The notes: generated by a model not told the origin, from the sequence alone. A stretch of DNA of 64,000 nucleotides from Streptomyces corallincola (GCF_019104725.1 NZ_JAHRXF010000001.1:281044-345043); one strand, 5' to 3'. Positions 15,932 to 26,577 are shown, counted from the first letter of the stretch. A program made the numbers and translations.

Positions 15932-16025
15932 GACCTCGGGTCCGCCGCGGCGCACGCCCCCCGCGCTCCGGGCGTGCGCGAGGTCACGGAATCCCCGCTT
16001 TGGTGAAAGGGTATTCACTCGTTAG

Positions 16026-16043
16026 GGTGAATGGTCATTCACC
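16026..16043. promoter_or_regulatory. TetR-type operator upstream of the MFS gene
   Basis: GGTGAATG-GT-CATTCACC is a perfect 18-bp palindrome 27 bases before the MFS start. A third half-site ATTCAC lies at 16013-16018 and a GGTGAA word at 16002. The repeated half-sites across the promoter fit repression by the TetR protein encoded downstream. Confidence 0.7.
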
Positions 16044-16069
16044 TCAGCAGAGAGTCCGCAGGAGCGCCG

Positions 16070-17563
16070 ATGGACCAGCCCGCCCCCGCAACCCCGCAGT
16101 CCGGCCCACCGGACACCGCGCCCCGGCTGCGGGACCGCCTCACCATCCCGGTGCTGGCGTCGGGCGGCATCCTGATGGCCGTCATGCAGACGGTCGTCGT
16201 CCCGCTGCTCCCGGACCTGCCCCGGCTCACCCACTCGTCGGCCGCGGCCGTCTCCTGGATGGTGACGGCGACCCTGCTCTCCGGCGCGGTGCTCACCCCG
16301 GTGCTGGGCCGGGCCGGAGACATGTACGGCAAGCGCCGGGTGCTGACCTCCGCGCTCGTCCTGATGACGGTCGGCTCGGTGCTGTGCGCCCTGTCGTCCG
16401 ACATCCGGGTGCTCATCGCCGCCCGCGCCCTCCAGGGCGCCGCCGCCTCCGTGGTCCCGCTGTCCATCAGCATCCTGCGTGACGAACTCCCGCCCGAGCG
16501 GCGGGGGTCGGCGGTCGCCTTCATGAGCTCCACCGTCGGCATCGGAGCGGCGCTCGGTTTGCCGCTGGCCGCGCTGGTCGTGCAGTACGCCGACTGGCAC
16601 ACCATGTTCTGGCTGACCAGCCTGCTCGGGGCGGTCGTCGCCGGGGCCACCTGGTGGGCCGTCAGGGAGTCCCCGGTGCGCGAGCCCGGCCGGTTCGACG
16701 TGGTCGGCGCCCTCGGGATCGCGGTCGGACTGGTCTGCCTGCTGATGGGCGTCTCGCAGGGCGGCCAGTGGGGCTGGACCAGCCCCGCGGTCCTCGGGCT
16801 GTTCGCCGCCTCCGTCGTCGTCCTCGCCCTGTGGTGGTGGCACCAACTGCGCACCGAGCGGCCCCTGGTGGACCTCCGCCTGGTCACCCGGCCGCGTGTC
16901 GGCCTCTCCCATGTGGCCGCGCTGCTCACCGGGTTCGCGTTCTACGCCAACTCGCTGGTCACCGCGCAGCTCGTCCAGGAGCCGAGAGCCAGCGGCTACG
17001 GACTCGGCCTGTCCATCGTCGCCACCGGTCTGTGCCTGCTGCCCGGCGGGGTGACCATGCTGCTCTTCTCGCCGCTGTCCGCCCGGATCTCCGCCCGCCG
17101 CGGCCCGCGGGTCACCCTGGCGCTCGGCGCCGCCGTCATCGCCTGCGGCTACGCGCTGCGCATCGTGGACAGCCGCGACCTGTGGATGATCATCCTGGGC
17201 GCCACCGTGGTCGCCACCGGCACCACGCTCGCCTACTCCGCGCTGCCCACCCTGATCCTGCGCGCCGTCCCCGCGGCCCAGACCGCCTCCTCCAACGGCG
17301 TCAACGTCCTGATGCGCACCATCGGCCAGGCCGCCTCCAGCGCTGTCGTCGCCGCCGTGCTCGTCCACCACACCAGCCTGGTCGGCGGTGCCCCGGTGGC
17401 CACGCTGCACGGATACCTGCTCGCCTTCGGCATCGCCGGTGCGGTCGCGCTGTTCGCCTGTGCCGCCGCGCTGTCCATCCCCGGTGACGGACCCGCGCGC
17501 GGCATCCGGCGCGCCGGGGGCGGCGACCGCGTGGTCCGGGACGAGGCACTGGAAGGAGCGTGA
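16070..17563 (+). CDS. MFS drug exporter, DHA2 (EmrB/QacA-like) family
   Basis: The 497-aa membrane protein has about 14 predicted hydrophobic segments. It carries the MFS motif A-like GRAGDMYGKRRVL after TM2, TM-region sequences such as GAAASVVPLSISILRDELPPERR, and a long central stretch typical of 14-TMS exporters. I chose the ATG at 16070 because AGGAG lies 6 bases upstream; the frame from 16031 would start inside the operator. It likely exports drugs or metabolites with proton exchange and is coupled to the overlapping TetR gene. Confidence 0.92.
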   Translation: MDQPAPATPQSGPPDTAPRLRDRLTIPVLASGGILMAVMQTVVVPLLPDLPRLTHSSAAAVSWMVTATLLSGAVLTPVLGRAGDMYGKRRVLTSALVLMTVGSVLCALSSDIRVLIAARALQGAAASVVPLSISILRDELPPERRGSAVAFMSSTVGIGAALGLPLAALVVQYADWHTMFWLTSLLGAVVAGATWWAVRESPVREPGRFDVVGALGIAVGLVCLLMGVSQGGQWGWTSPAVLGLFAASVVVLALWWWHQLRTERPLVDLRLVTRPRVGLSHVAALLTGFAFYANSLVTAQLVQEPRASGYGLGLSIVATGLCLLPGGVTMLLFSPLSARISARRGPRVTLALGAAVIACGYALRIVDSRDLWMIILGATVVATGTTLAYSALPTLILRAVPAAQTASSNGVNVLMRTIGQAASSAVVAAVLVHHTSLVGGAPVATLHGYLLAFGIAGAVALFACAAALSIPGDGPARGIRRAGGGDRVVRDEALEGA

Positions 17564-18258
17564 GCGCCGTGCCCGTCCCCGCCGGACACCCCGAAGCCCC
17601 CGGGCCCGCCCCGGCCGGACGGCCCGAGGCCCCCGGGCCCACCGCGACCGCCCCCGCCGGACGGTCCGCCTCCGCCGCCGAGGAGGCGGGGGCGCCGGTC
17701 CGCCGGGACGCCGAGGCCACCCGGACGGCGATCCTGCGCGCCGCCCGGCACCTGCTGGCCCGGCACGCGCACGCCGACATCACCCTGAAGGCCGTGGCCG
17801 AGCGCGCCGGGGTCAGCCCGCCGCTGATCCTCAAGTACTTCGGCAACAAGGACGCCCTGTTCGCCCGTGTCATGTCCTTCGACACCGACGCCGACGACCT
17901 GCTCGACGCGCCCCTGGACCGCCTCGGCCGCCACATGGTCCGCCATGTGCTGGCCAGCCAGCGCGACCGGGGCACCGACCCGTTGCTGCGCATCGCCTTC
18001 GCCCCGCTGCACGGCGACCACGGCGACATCCTGCGCGCCAACTTCCGCGCCCAGGTCACCGACCGGCTCGCCGCCCGCCTCACCGGCCCGGAACCCGGTC
18101 TGCGCGCCGAACTCGCCGTGGCCGCCCTGCTCGGACTCGGCGTCATGTACGGCGTGGCGCGCGGCCCGCACCTGCGCGCCACCGGCCTCGACGCCGTCGT
18201 GGACCGCTGTGGACCGCTCGTACAGCGGTATCTGACGCCCGGCGCGCCGGGGGAGTGA
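17560..18258 (+). CDS. TetR-family repressor of the adjacent MFS gene
   Basis: The 232-aa protein overlaps the exporter stop by 4 bases (GTGA). Residues 1-45 are a disordered Pro/Ala/Gly segment with repeats of PAGxPEAPGP. The DNA-binding domain follows: EATRTAILRAARHLLARH, then ITLKAVAERAGVSPPLILKYFGNKDALFARV, a standard TetR helix-turn-helix. The C-terminal half is the ligand and dimer domain. The palindrome at 16026-16043 is its probable target. The inducer is unknown, plausibly an exported compound. Confidence 0.92.
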   Translation: MSAVPVPAGHPEAPGPAPAGRPEAPGPTATAPAGRSASAAEEAGAPVRRDAEATRTAILRAARHLLARHAHADITLKAVAERAGVSPPLILKYFGNKDALFARVMSFDTDADDLLDAPLDRLGRHMVRHVLASQRDRGTDPLLRIAFAPLHGDHGDILRANFRAQVTDRLAARLTGPEPGLRAELAVAALLGLGVMYGVARGPHLRATGLDAVVDRCGPLVQRYLTPGAPGE

Positions 18259-18262
18259 GCGG

Positions 18263-18295
18263 GGAACCGGTCCCCCTGCCGGAGGGACCGGTTCC
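18263..18295 (+). terminator. hairpin terminator after the MFS-TetR operon
   Basis: GGAACCGGTCCC and GGGACCGGTTCC form a perfect 12-bp stem with a 9-base loop, 5 bases after the TetR stop. Confidence 0.8.
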
Positions 18296-18328
18296 ACACC
18301 GGGCGCCCCCTGATGACACACTGACCGC

Positions 18329-19312
18329 ATGGACGAACGTGTGATGGACAGGTCGGGTCAGTGGGCGTCGGTCGTCGGGCTCGGCACCTGGCAGCTCGGC
18401 GCCGACTGGGGCGAGGTGGACGACAAGGAAGCCCTGTCGGTGCTGGAGGCGGCGGCCGAGTCCGGGGTGACCTTCTTCGACACCGCCGACGTGTACGGCG
18501 ACGGACGCAGCGAGTCCACCATCGCCTCCTTCCTCAGCGGGCGCCCCGACCAGCACGTGCTGGTCGCCACCAAGATGGGCCGCCGTGTCGAGCAGCTCCC
18601 GGAGAACTACGTCCTCGCCAACTTCCGCGAGTGGAACGACCGTTCGCGCCGCAACCTCGGTGTGGACCGGATCGACCTGGTGCAGTTGCACTGCCCGCCC
18701 ACCCCGGTCTACTCCTCGGACGCGGTGTTCGACGCGCTCGACACCCTGGTCGAGGAGGAGCGGATCGCCGCGTACGGCGTCAGCGTCGAGACCTGCGCGG
18801 AGGCGCTGACCGCCATCGCCCGCCCGAACGTGGCGAGCGTGCAGATCATCCTCAACCCGTTCCGGATGAAGCCGCTGCTGGAGGTGCTGCCCGCCGCGCG
18901 CGCCGCCGGGGTCGGCATCATCGCCCGCGTTCCGCTCGCCTCCGGCCTGCTGTCCGGCAAGTACACCAAGGACACGGTGTTCGCGGCCGACGACCACCGC
19001 ACCTACAACCGGCACGGCGAGGCGTTCGACCAGGGCGAGACCTTCTCCGGCGTGGACTACGCGACCGGGGTGGAGGCCGCCGCCGAGTTCGCCGCGCTCG
19101 CCCCCGAGGGCTACACCCCGGCGCAGCTCGCCCTGCGCTGGATCATCGAGCAGCCCGGCGTGACCACGGTCATCCCCGGCGCCCGCAACCCCGCGCAGGC
19201 CCGCGCCAACGCCGAGGCGGCCAAGCTGCCCGCGCTGTCCGCCGAGACCCACGCGGCGATCCGCGACCTCTACGACCGCCGTATCAAGTCCCAGGTCGAG
19301 AACCGCTGGTGA
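18329..19312 (+). CDS. aldo/keto reductase
   Basis: The 327-aa TIM-barrel reductase has VVGLGTWQLGADWG, catalytic Asp and Tyr in FFDTADVYGDGRSES, Lys in VATKMGRR, and His in DLVQLHCPP, so the tetrad is complete. VIPGARNPAQARAN is the nucleotide-phosphate loop. The N terminus is abbreviated relative to family members that begin with a beta-hairpin, but the barrel is intact. Flanking terminators on both sides suggest a single-gene unit. Substrate unknown. Confidence 0.88.
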   Translation: MDERVMDRSGQWASVVGLGTWQLGADWGEVDDKEALSVLEAAAESGVTFFDTADVYGDGRSESTIASFLSGRPDQHVLVATKMGRRVEQLPENYVLANFREWNDRSRRNLGVDRIDLVQLHCPPTPVYSSDAVFDALDTLVEEERIAAYGVSVETCAEALTAIARPNVASVQIILNPFRMKPLLEVLPAARAAGVGIIARVPLASGLLSGKYTKDTVFAADDHRTYNRHGEAFDQGETFSGVDYATGVEAAAEFAALAPEGYTPAQLALRWIIEQPGVTTVIPGARNPAQARANAEAAKLPALSAETHAAIRDLYDRRIKSQVENRW

Positions 19313-19320
19313 CCTCCCGG

Positions 19321-19347
19321 CCGGGCGCCCGTTTGAAGGGCGCCCGG
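19321..19347 (+). terminator. hairpin terminator after the aldo/keto reductase
   Basis: CCGGGCGCCC and GGGCGCCCGG form a perfect 10-bp stem around GTTTGAA, 9 bases after the stop and 19 bases before the next start. Confidence 0.8.
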
Positions 19348-19365
19348 CGGGTAATCCAGTACCGC

Positions 19366-19866
19366 ATGACGCAGCAGGAGCCGCACCGGGGGCGGGACGA
19401 GACGGCGGAGGAACAGGCCGACCGCAAGTGGGGTGAGCTGATCCAGGAGGTCCGGGTCGCGCAGACCGGGGTGCAGATCCTCTTCGCCTTCCTGCTGACG
19501 GTCGTCTTCCAGCAGAAGTACGCCGACCTCGGCACCACCGACCGGACCATCCACCTGGTCACCGTGGTCCTCGGCGCCTTTACCACCGGTGCCCTGATCG
19601 GCCCGGTCTCCCTGCACCGGCTGGTCTCCGGCCACCGGGTGAAGCCGCAGGCGGTGCGGCTGGCGTCCGCGCTCACCTTCGTCGGCCTGGTCCTGCTGCT
19701 CCTCACCATGACCTCGGCCCTGCTGCTGATCCTGCGCGTGGCCACCCACAACGCCTACGTGCCGTATCTGGTGAGCGGGGTCGTCGCCTGGTATCTGCTC
19801 TGCTGGTACGGGCTGCCGCTGTGGGCGCGCCGCCGGAACACCGGCCCGACCGCCGAGGACGGCTGA
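19366..19866 (+). CDS. DUF6328-type four-span membrane protein
   Basis: The 166-aa protein has an acidic N-terminal tail (EETAEEQADRKWGELIQEVRVAQTGVQ) followed by four hydrophobic segments at about 40-60, 65-85, 100-125 and 130-150, ending WARRRNTGP. The conserved sequence RVAQTGVQILFAFLL at the first span is the mark I recall for DUF6328 proteins, which are widespread in actinobacteria without known function. No clear ribosome binding site distinguishes the ATG. It is convergent with the membrane-protein gene downstream. Confidence 0.8.
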   Translation: MTQQEPHRGRDETAEEQADRKWGELIQEVRVAQTGVQILFAFLLTVVFQQKYADLGTTDRTIHLVTVVLGAFTTGALIGPVSLHRLVSGHRVKPQAVRLASALTFVGLVLLLLTMTSALLLILRVATHNAYVPYLVSGVVAWYLLCWYGLPLWARRRNTGPTAEDG

Positions 19867-19873
19867 CGCGAGC

Positions 19874-20533
19874 TCATCCGCGGGCCGCCGTACGGGCCTC
19901 CAGCGCCGTGAGCTGCCGGTCGTGCACCCTGCTCAGCAGCAGCACGGACACCACCGCGCCGATCAGCGCGCAGAACATGTCCCACTGGGTGTCCCACACG
20001 TCCCCCTGGGTGGCGAGAAAGGCGTCCGCGCCGTGCCCGCCGATCAACGCGGCGGCCCACTCCAGGAGTTCGAAGCAGGCGCTGAACGCCAGGCAGGCGC
20101 AGACCGTGAGCGGTGCCAGCCAGCGGCTGCCCCGCAACGGCGAGGTCCGGCAGAGGAGTTCACGCACCAGGATCGCCGGGACGAAGCCCTGCACCAGGTG
20201 GCCGAAGCGGTCGTAGGGGTTGCGGGACAGGTGCAGCGCGTCCCGCACCCAGTCGCCCGCCGGGACCTGCGCGTACGTCCAGTGGCCGCCCGCCGCGAGG
20301 ACCAGAGTGTGCGCGGCGAGCAGCCCGCACAGCAGCCCCGTCAGCGGGAAGCGGCGCCACAGCAGCAGCACCAGCGGCAGCCCGGCCAGCGCCCAGAACG
20401 TCTCCAGCAGCCAGGTCGTACGGTCACGCACGTCCCACGCGGACAGCGCGAGACCCCCGGCCGCCACCGCCGCGTAGACGACGGGCGGCACACGGCGCGG
20501 CAGGGGCGCGGGGGAGCGGAGTGCGGTGGTCAT
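19874..20533 (-). CDS. DUF2238/YjdF-like integral membrane protein
   Basis: The 219-aa protein has at least six hydrophobic segments. HLSRNPYDRFGHLVQGFVPAILVRELL in the middle and AFLATQGDVWDTQWDMFCALIGAVV near the end are characteristic of YjdF/DUF2238 proteins, where conserved Asp, Arg and His residues line the membrane core. I chose the ATG at 20533 because GAGGAG precedes it; upstream codons read as unstructured. Function is unknown in the family. Confidence 0.85.
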   Translation of the reverse strand: MTTALRSPAPLPRRVPPVVYAAVAAGGLALSAWDVRDRTTWLLETFWALAGLPLVLLLWRRFPLTGLLCGLLAAHTLVLAAGGHWTYAQVPAGDWVRDALHLSRNPYDRFGHLVQGFVPAILVRELLCRTSPLRGSRWLAPLTVCACLAFSACFELLEWAAALIGGHGADAFLATQGDVWDTQWDMFCALIGAVVSVLLLSRVHDRQLTALEARTAARG

Positions 20534-20629
20534 CGGAAGACTCCTCGGTGTCCGGCCCGGACCCGGTGTCCGGCTGGAACGGGCCCCATCGTCGCCCCGT
20601 CCGGCGGGCGCCCGCATGAGTAGCCCGAC

Positions 20630-21055
20630 TCAGCCCGTGCTGAGGATGTCCGCCAGGAGTTCGTCCACCGGCACCTCTTCCCGGCCGGGCCGGACCACCT
20701 CGTGGGTCTCGCGCAGGAACGACTCCACGGCGGACGCCCACGCGAACACCACCGCGTGGTGGCGGCTGCCGTCCGGGCGGGCCCGCCCCAGGAACTCCAT
20801 CCGCAGCTCCTGCCAGAGCCCGGTGCTCTCCGGGCGCAGCCGTACGTCCCCGATGCCGACCGGGCGGGTCAGTCCCTCGGCGAGCATCTCCCGGTCCAGC
20901 CGCCACTGGGCCAGCACCTGCCCGTCGTGCCCGAAGACGGCATTCACGGCGAACGGGTCGTCCACGTCGTAACTGAGGTGGGCGAGCACCGGGCAACGGC
21001 CGGTACCCTCCGTGCGGAGCTGGACCACCAGGGTCCTGTGCACGAATGCGTTCAC
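20630..21055 (-). CDS. SsgA-like sporulation/cell-division protein (SALP)
   Basis: The 141-aa protein matches SsgA-like proteins along its length: LVVQLRTEG, LAHLSYDVDDPFAVNAVF, REMLAEGLTRPVGIGDVRL, and AVESFLRETHEVVRPGREE. SALPs guide septum placement and wall remodelling during sporulation in mycelial actinomycetes, so this gene also supports the host call. GGAAGG lies 8 bases before the GTG start. Which SALP (SsgA-G or a divergent one) is not resolved; it differs from SsgB in several conserved positions. Confidence 0.9.
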   Translation of the reverse strand: MNAFVHRTLVVQLRTEGTGRCPVLAHLSYDVDDPFAVNAVFGHDGQVLAQWRLDREMLAEGLTRPVGIGDVRLRPESTGLWQELRMEFLGRARPDGSRHHAVVFAWASAVESFLRETHEVVRPGREEVPVDELLADILSTG

Positions 21056-21402
21056 GCGGGGGCCTTCCAGAGCGTCGGGGCGTAGAGGGCCCTAGTACCC
21101 GCTTCCGGCACAGGATGCTCACCCGTGCGAATGAATCCGAGGGCGATGGCGCCGACGATGGCGGAGGTCACAGCGCGTCCGGTGTGATGAACTGCGCGGC
21201 GGCGAACGATCCGGTCGGGGCGGTCCGGCGTGCACACCGGCCGCCGCCCGGCCCGGCTCCCGCCGGTGCCGCCGTGCCGGTCGAAGGGGCGGGCGGGCTC
21301 TTCCTCGGCTCGGTGACGATCACGGGGTCCGCGTACCGTACGTCCGCCGGGGGGCCGGACTCTGTGCCCCCCCGGAATCCTGCCGTCGGCCCCGGCCGGG
21401 AC
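21056..21402. other. 347-base gap with no confident gene
   Basis: No clear coding stretch is visible. A 61-codon minus-strand frame (21052-21237) ends in a GTGA overlap with the SsgA-like start and contains the hydrophobic run AVTSAIVGAIALGFIRTG, so a small membrane peptide upstream of the SALP is possible. The right half (21240-21400) is Gly/Pro/Arg-coding in all frames and holds no visible signal. Confidence 0.4.
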
Positions 21403-22362
21403 TTATAGCAGGCCGAACCCCTCCGCCCAGCCGAACAGTTCGGCGGGCGCGCTGTTGCCTCCGCAGACCACCAGGCCCAGGCGGGCGTCCTCGCCCACTC
21501 GGGCCAGTACCTGGCGGGCGGCGGGCAGGAGGCAGCCTGCCGCCGGTTCGGCCCAGAGCTTCGCGCGGTCCGCCAGGTCCAGGCAGCCCTGGACGGCGTC
21601 GCGGTCGGACACCACCAGGACCTCCTCGACGAGGGCCGAGACATGGGCGTAGGTCAGCGGGGCGACGGACGGCGCGCTGAGTGTCGTCACCAGGGAGGAC
21701 ACCGGCACGGGCCGTGGGCCGCCCGCGCGCAGGGCCGCCGACATGGCCTCGGCGCCCTCCGTCTCCACGCCCCACACCCGCACTCCGGGCCGCAGCGCGC
21801 GCAGCGCGGTCGCCACCCCGGCGATCAGACCGCCGCCGCCGACACTGACCAGGACATCGGTCAACTCTCCCGCGTCCTCGGCCAGTTCCAGGCCGACCGT
21901 GCCCTGACCGGCGACCACCACCGGGTCGTCGAAGGGGTGCACCAGGGTCAGCCCCTCGTCCCGGAGCCGCAGGACGAGTTCGAAGGCGCTGTCCATGCCG
22001 TCGGTCAGCCGCACCGACGCGCCCGCCGCCTCGGTGAGTTCGCGGGAGCGGGCCGGGGCGGTGCGCGGCATCACCACGGTGGCCTTGACGTCCAGGGCCG
22101 CCGCCATTTCCGCGACGGCGACGGCGTGGTTGCCGCCACTGACCGCGACCACCCCGGCCGCCCGCTCGGCCCCGCTGAGCCCCAGCAGCGCGGCGACCGC
22201 GCCCCGCGCCTTGAACGAGCCGGTGCGCTGGAGGAGTTCGAGCTTGGCGGTGACCGGGACACCGAGCAGGCCGGTGAGACCGGGGCTCGGCACGGTCGGG
22301 GTGCGGACCACGTGCGGGGCGATGAGCGCGGCGGCGGTCCGGATGTCGGCGAGCGTGATCAA
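21403..22362 (-). CDS. PLP-dependent threonine/serine dehydratase-like protein
   Basis: The 319-aa fold-type II PLP enzyme has the Schiff-base Lys in RTGSFKARGA, the phosphate loop SVGGGGLIAG, SGGNHAVAVAEMA, and a C-terminal CGGNSAPAE. Threonine/serine dehydratases deaminate the amino acid to an alpha-keto acid. It lacks the C-terminal ACT domain of biosynthetic IlvA, so a catabolic or racemase-like role is likely. The TTG at 22362 is my start: GGAAGG lies upstream, and earlier ATGs fall inside the AIM24 gene. Confidence 0.85.
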   Translation of the reverse strand: MITLADIRTAAALIAPHVVRTPTVPSPGLTGLLGVPVTAKLELLQRTGSFKARGAVAALLGLSGAERAAGVVAVSGGNHAVAVAEMAAALDVKATVVMPRTAPARSRELTEAAGASVRLTDGMDSAFELVLRLRDEGLTLVHPFDDPVVVAGQGTVGLELAEDAGELTDVLVSVGGGGLIAGVATALRALRPGVRVWGVETEGAEAMSAALRAGGPRPVPVSSLVTTLSAPSVAPLTYAHVSALVEEVLVVSDRDAVQGCLDLADRAKLWAEPAAGCLLPAARQVLARVGEDARLGLVVCGGNSAPAELFGWAEGFGLL

Positions 22363-22405
22363 CAGGTCGGCCTTCCGGGGGAGTTCAGGTCGTACGGGCG
22401 GGCTC

Positions 22406-23098
22406 TCAATGCTGCTGGACCTTCTGCGGGGTCGCCTCGCTCGGGCGGACCACGACGACGCCCTCACCCCTGAGCGCGAGCTGCACGGCCTCCCCGGAGC
22501 CGCCGCGCAGCATCGACCCGAACGACTGCGAGCGGTGCAGCGACGTCTCCAGCGCCGCCGTCCAGCCGACCACCGCGTCCGTGTCCACGTACACCGGGTT
22601 CTCCGGCGAGACGGGTATCACCAGCGGGTTGCCCTCACAGGCCAGGCCGAGCCTGCCGTGCCCGCTGAACACGCTGTTGAACAGCCCGCCGCCCGCGACA
22701 CCGGACCCCTTCACGGTCCTGATCTCGTACGACAGCGTGGCGTCGAAGCAGAGGACGTTGCGGCCGTTGACGGTGAACCGGTCGCCGGGCTCGACCTCGA
22801 CGATGAAGCAGTTCTGCGCCTCGTGCGCGAACCACGCCTCGCCCTGCCCGCTGACCGTCATCAGCGGCAGCCCCTCACCGGTGACCGCCCGCTTGAGCAT
22901 CCCGCCCACGCCCTGGCCCTTGCGCTCGAACCGCAGACCGCCCCGGAACGCGATCATCGCGCCCTGCCGGGCGTACATCTCGCCGTTCACCACGTACCGC
23001 ACGCACTTGGCGTTCTCGACGCTCATCCCGGCCTCGACGGCCGGACGGACCATGTACTCGCTGGAGAAAAGATCACCCTTCATGCCGGGCATGGTCAC
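22406..23098 (-). CDS. AIM24-family protein
   Basis: The 230-aa protein has the AIM24 pattern of repeated glycine-rich beta strands: VNGEMYARQGAMIAFRGG, GQGEAWFAHEAQNCFIVEVE, VNGRNVLCFDATLSYEIR and GLFNSVFSGHGRLGLACEG. The family forms a trimeric beta-barrel-like scaffold; yeast Aim24 is mitochondrial and bacterial roles are unknown. The GTG start follows GGAGG by 7 bases. It lies just upstream of the dehydratase on the same strand, with a 43-base gap, and may be co-transcribed with it. Confidence 0.9.
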   Translation of the reverse strand: MTMPGMKGDLFSSEYMVRPAVEAGMSVENAKCVRYVVNGEMYARQGAMIAFRGGLRFERKGQGVGGMLKRAVTGEGLPLMTVSGQGEAWFAHEAQNCFIVEVEPGDRFTVNGRNVLCFDATLSYEIRTVKGSGVAGGGLFNSVFSGHGRLGLACEGNPLVIPVSPENPVYVDTDAVVGWTAALETSLHRSQSFGSMLRGGSGEAVQLALRGEGVVVVRPSEATPQKVQQH

Positions 23099-23166
23099 CC
23101 GGAACCTCCCGCTCCGCCAAGCGGGTGACGCGTCGGCGGCAGCGGGGGTGCCGGGGTGCGGGGCGG

Positions 23167-24603
<1,437 letters not shown>

Positions 24604-24732
24604 TTCCGGGTTTACGTGGGCATGACCGGTCCGTCAAGGTGGCGCGGGGGGCCCGACCAGCCTCCGGGCTGCCCAAGGGCGCCCAGTGCCAAGGCGGTTG
24701 GATCCCGACCGCTTTTTCCTCTAAGGACCATC

Positions 24733-26547
24733 TTGCGCAGACCGCACATACGTACCGTGGCGGTTGCCGTCGCGGTGACGACGGCCGCCACGGGGCTGGC
24801 CGGCACCGCGTTCGCCGGGCCCGCCGCGGGGGCGGGCCAGCGAGCTTCCGCGTCCGTCTCCGCCACGGCCGCCGTGGTGGACGCGGCACGGACCGCCGCC
24901 TTCGCCCACGCCGCGCAGACCGGCGTGACCAAGGGCGAGGACCTGCACGCCGAGGACGTCATGATCGACCCCGAGGGCGCGCGGCACGTCCGCTTCGCCC
25001 GCTCGCACGGCGGACTGCCGGTGCTCGGCGGCGACCTCGTGGTCCACCTCGACCACGCCCTCGCGTACACCGGGGTGACCCGCGCGGCCGGACGGGCCGT
25101 CAAGCCGGTCACCGCCACGGCGAAGCTGAGCGCCGCGCGCGCCGCCGCCACCGCCGCCGAGGCGGCCGGGGGCCGGGCGGGCACCGCCACCCTGGTCGTG
25201 GACGCCCGCGACGGCGCCTCCGCCCTCGCCTACCGGGTGACCGTCACCGGCGGCGACAGCGCCGACGGCGGCAGCAGCACGGTGATCGTGGACGCCGTCA
25301 CCGGCGAGGTGCGCAGCAACACGCCCGTCGCCGACGAGTTCGTCTCGCCCCGCCTGCGCGCCGCCATGCGCGAGCACGGCGAGACCGCGTCCCCGGCCGC
25401 CGGTGTCGCCACCGGCACCGGCGGCGCCTCCCCGGCGGCGCACGGCCTGATGTCCACCGGCACCAACGCCGCCGCGCGCTACCCGGCGACGGCGCAGGGC
25501 ACCGGCAAGACCCTCTTCGACGGCACCGTCTCCCTCACCACCACGGAGACCTCGCGCGGGCACTTCCAGCTCAAGGACCCGACGCGGTACGGCACCGAGG
25601 TGCGCGACGCCAAGGGGTCCGAGACCGAGCGGTTCGGCTCCGGCGCCCCGTTCACCGCGACCACCAACACCTGGGGCACCGGGGCGACCGGCAGCCGGGT
25701 CACGGCCGCCGCCGACGCGCAGTACGGCGTCACCAAGACCCTGGACTTCTACCTCAAGACCTTCGGCCGCAAGGGCATCGCGGGCAACAGCAAGCCCGCG
25801 CAGGCGATGGTCCACTGGGGCAGCGAGGTCGGCAACGCCTTCTGGGACCCCACCTGCGGCTGCATGCTGTACGGCGACGGCGACGGCGTGGATTTCAAGA
25901 AGCCGCTCGTCATGATCGACGTCACCGGGCACGAGCTGACCCACGGCGTGGTGGACGCCACCGCCAAGCTGGAGCCCACCTTCATGGACGAGTACGGCAA
26001 CCAGTACGGCGAACCCGGCGCCCTGAACGAGTCGCTGGCGGACATCTTCGGCTCCAACGTCGAGTTCTACGCCAACAACAAGCAGGACACCCCGGACTAC
26101 CTGATCGGCGAGAAGCTCGGGCTGAAGCAGAAGTTCCTGCGGCGCCTCGACCACCCCTCGCTGGACAAGCTGGAACGCGCCATCGACTACTGGTCGCCCA
26201 GCATGTACGACGTCGAGGTGCACGCCGGTTCCGGTGTCTCCTCGCACGCCTACTACCTCCTCGCGGAGGGCAGCGGCAAGAAGACGATCAATGGCGTCGC
26301 CTACGACTCCCCGACCTACCGCGGCGTCACGGTCAAGGGCATCGGCCGCACCAAGGCGACCGCGATCTTCTACCGGGCGCTCACCCGCTACATGGTCTCC
26401 ACCACCGACTTCCACGACGCCCGCGTGGCGACGCTGAAGGCGGCCAAGGACCTGTACGGCGCGAGCGGCACCGAGTACAGGACGGTGGACCAGGCGTGGG
26501 CGGCGGTCAACGTGACCTCCGCCAACACCCCCTCCGTGCGCCGCTGA
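24733..26547 (+). CDS. secreted M4 (thermolysin-family) neutral metalloprotease
   Basis: The 604-aa preproenzyme starts at TTG 24733 (AAGGA 6 bases upstream), with a basic start RRPHIRTVAVAVAVTTAATG and a signal cleavage near AFAGPAA. A propeptide with FTP/PepSY-like sequence (residues about 60-230) precedes the protease domain. Zinc ligands His400 and His404 lie in HELTH with Glu401 catalytic, Glu433 in ALNESLADIFG, and the substrate His505 in SSHAYY. It digests extracellular protein. A loop of about 9 residues is inserted between HELTH and Glu433 relative to thermolysin. Confidence 0.95.
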   Translation: MRRPHIRTVAVAVAVTTAATGLAGTAFAGPAAGAGQRASASVSATAAVVDAARTAAFAHAAQTGVTKGEDLHAEDVMIDPEGARHVRFARSHGGLPVLGGDLVVHLDHALAYTGVTRAAGRAVKPVTATAKLSAARAAATAAEAAGGRAGTATLVVDARDGASALAYRVTVTGGDSADGGSSTVIVDAVTGEVRSNTPVADEFVSPRLRAAMREHGETASPAAGVATGTGGASPAAHGLMSTGTNAAARYPATAQGTGKTLFDGTVSLTTTETSRGHFQLKDPTRYGTEVRDAKGSETERFGSGAPFTATTNTWGTGATGSRVTAAADAQYGVTKTLDFYLKTFGRKGIAGNSKPAQAMVHWGSEVGNAFWDPTCGCMLYGDGDGVDFKKPLVMIDVTGHELTHGVVDATAKLEPTFMDEYGNQYGEPGALNESLADIFGSNVEFYANNKQDTPDYLIGEKLGLKQKFLRRLDHPSLDKLERAIDYWSPSMYDVEVHAGSGVSSHAYYLLAEGSGKKTINGVAYDSPTYRGVTVKGIGRTKATAIFYRALTRYMVSTTDFHDARVATLKAAKDLYGASGTEYRTVDQAWAAVNVTSANTPSVRR

Positions 26548-26577
26548 TCCCCTCCGGCCCCGCCGGACCGCCCGACC

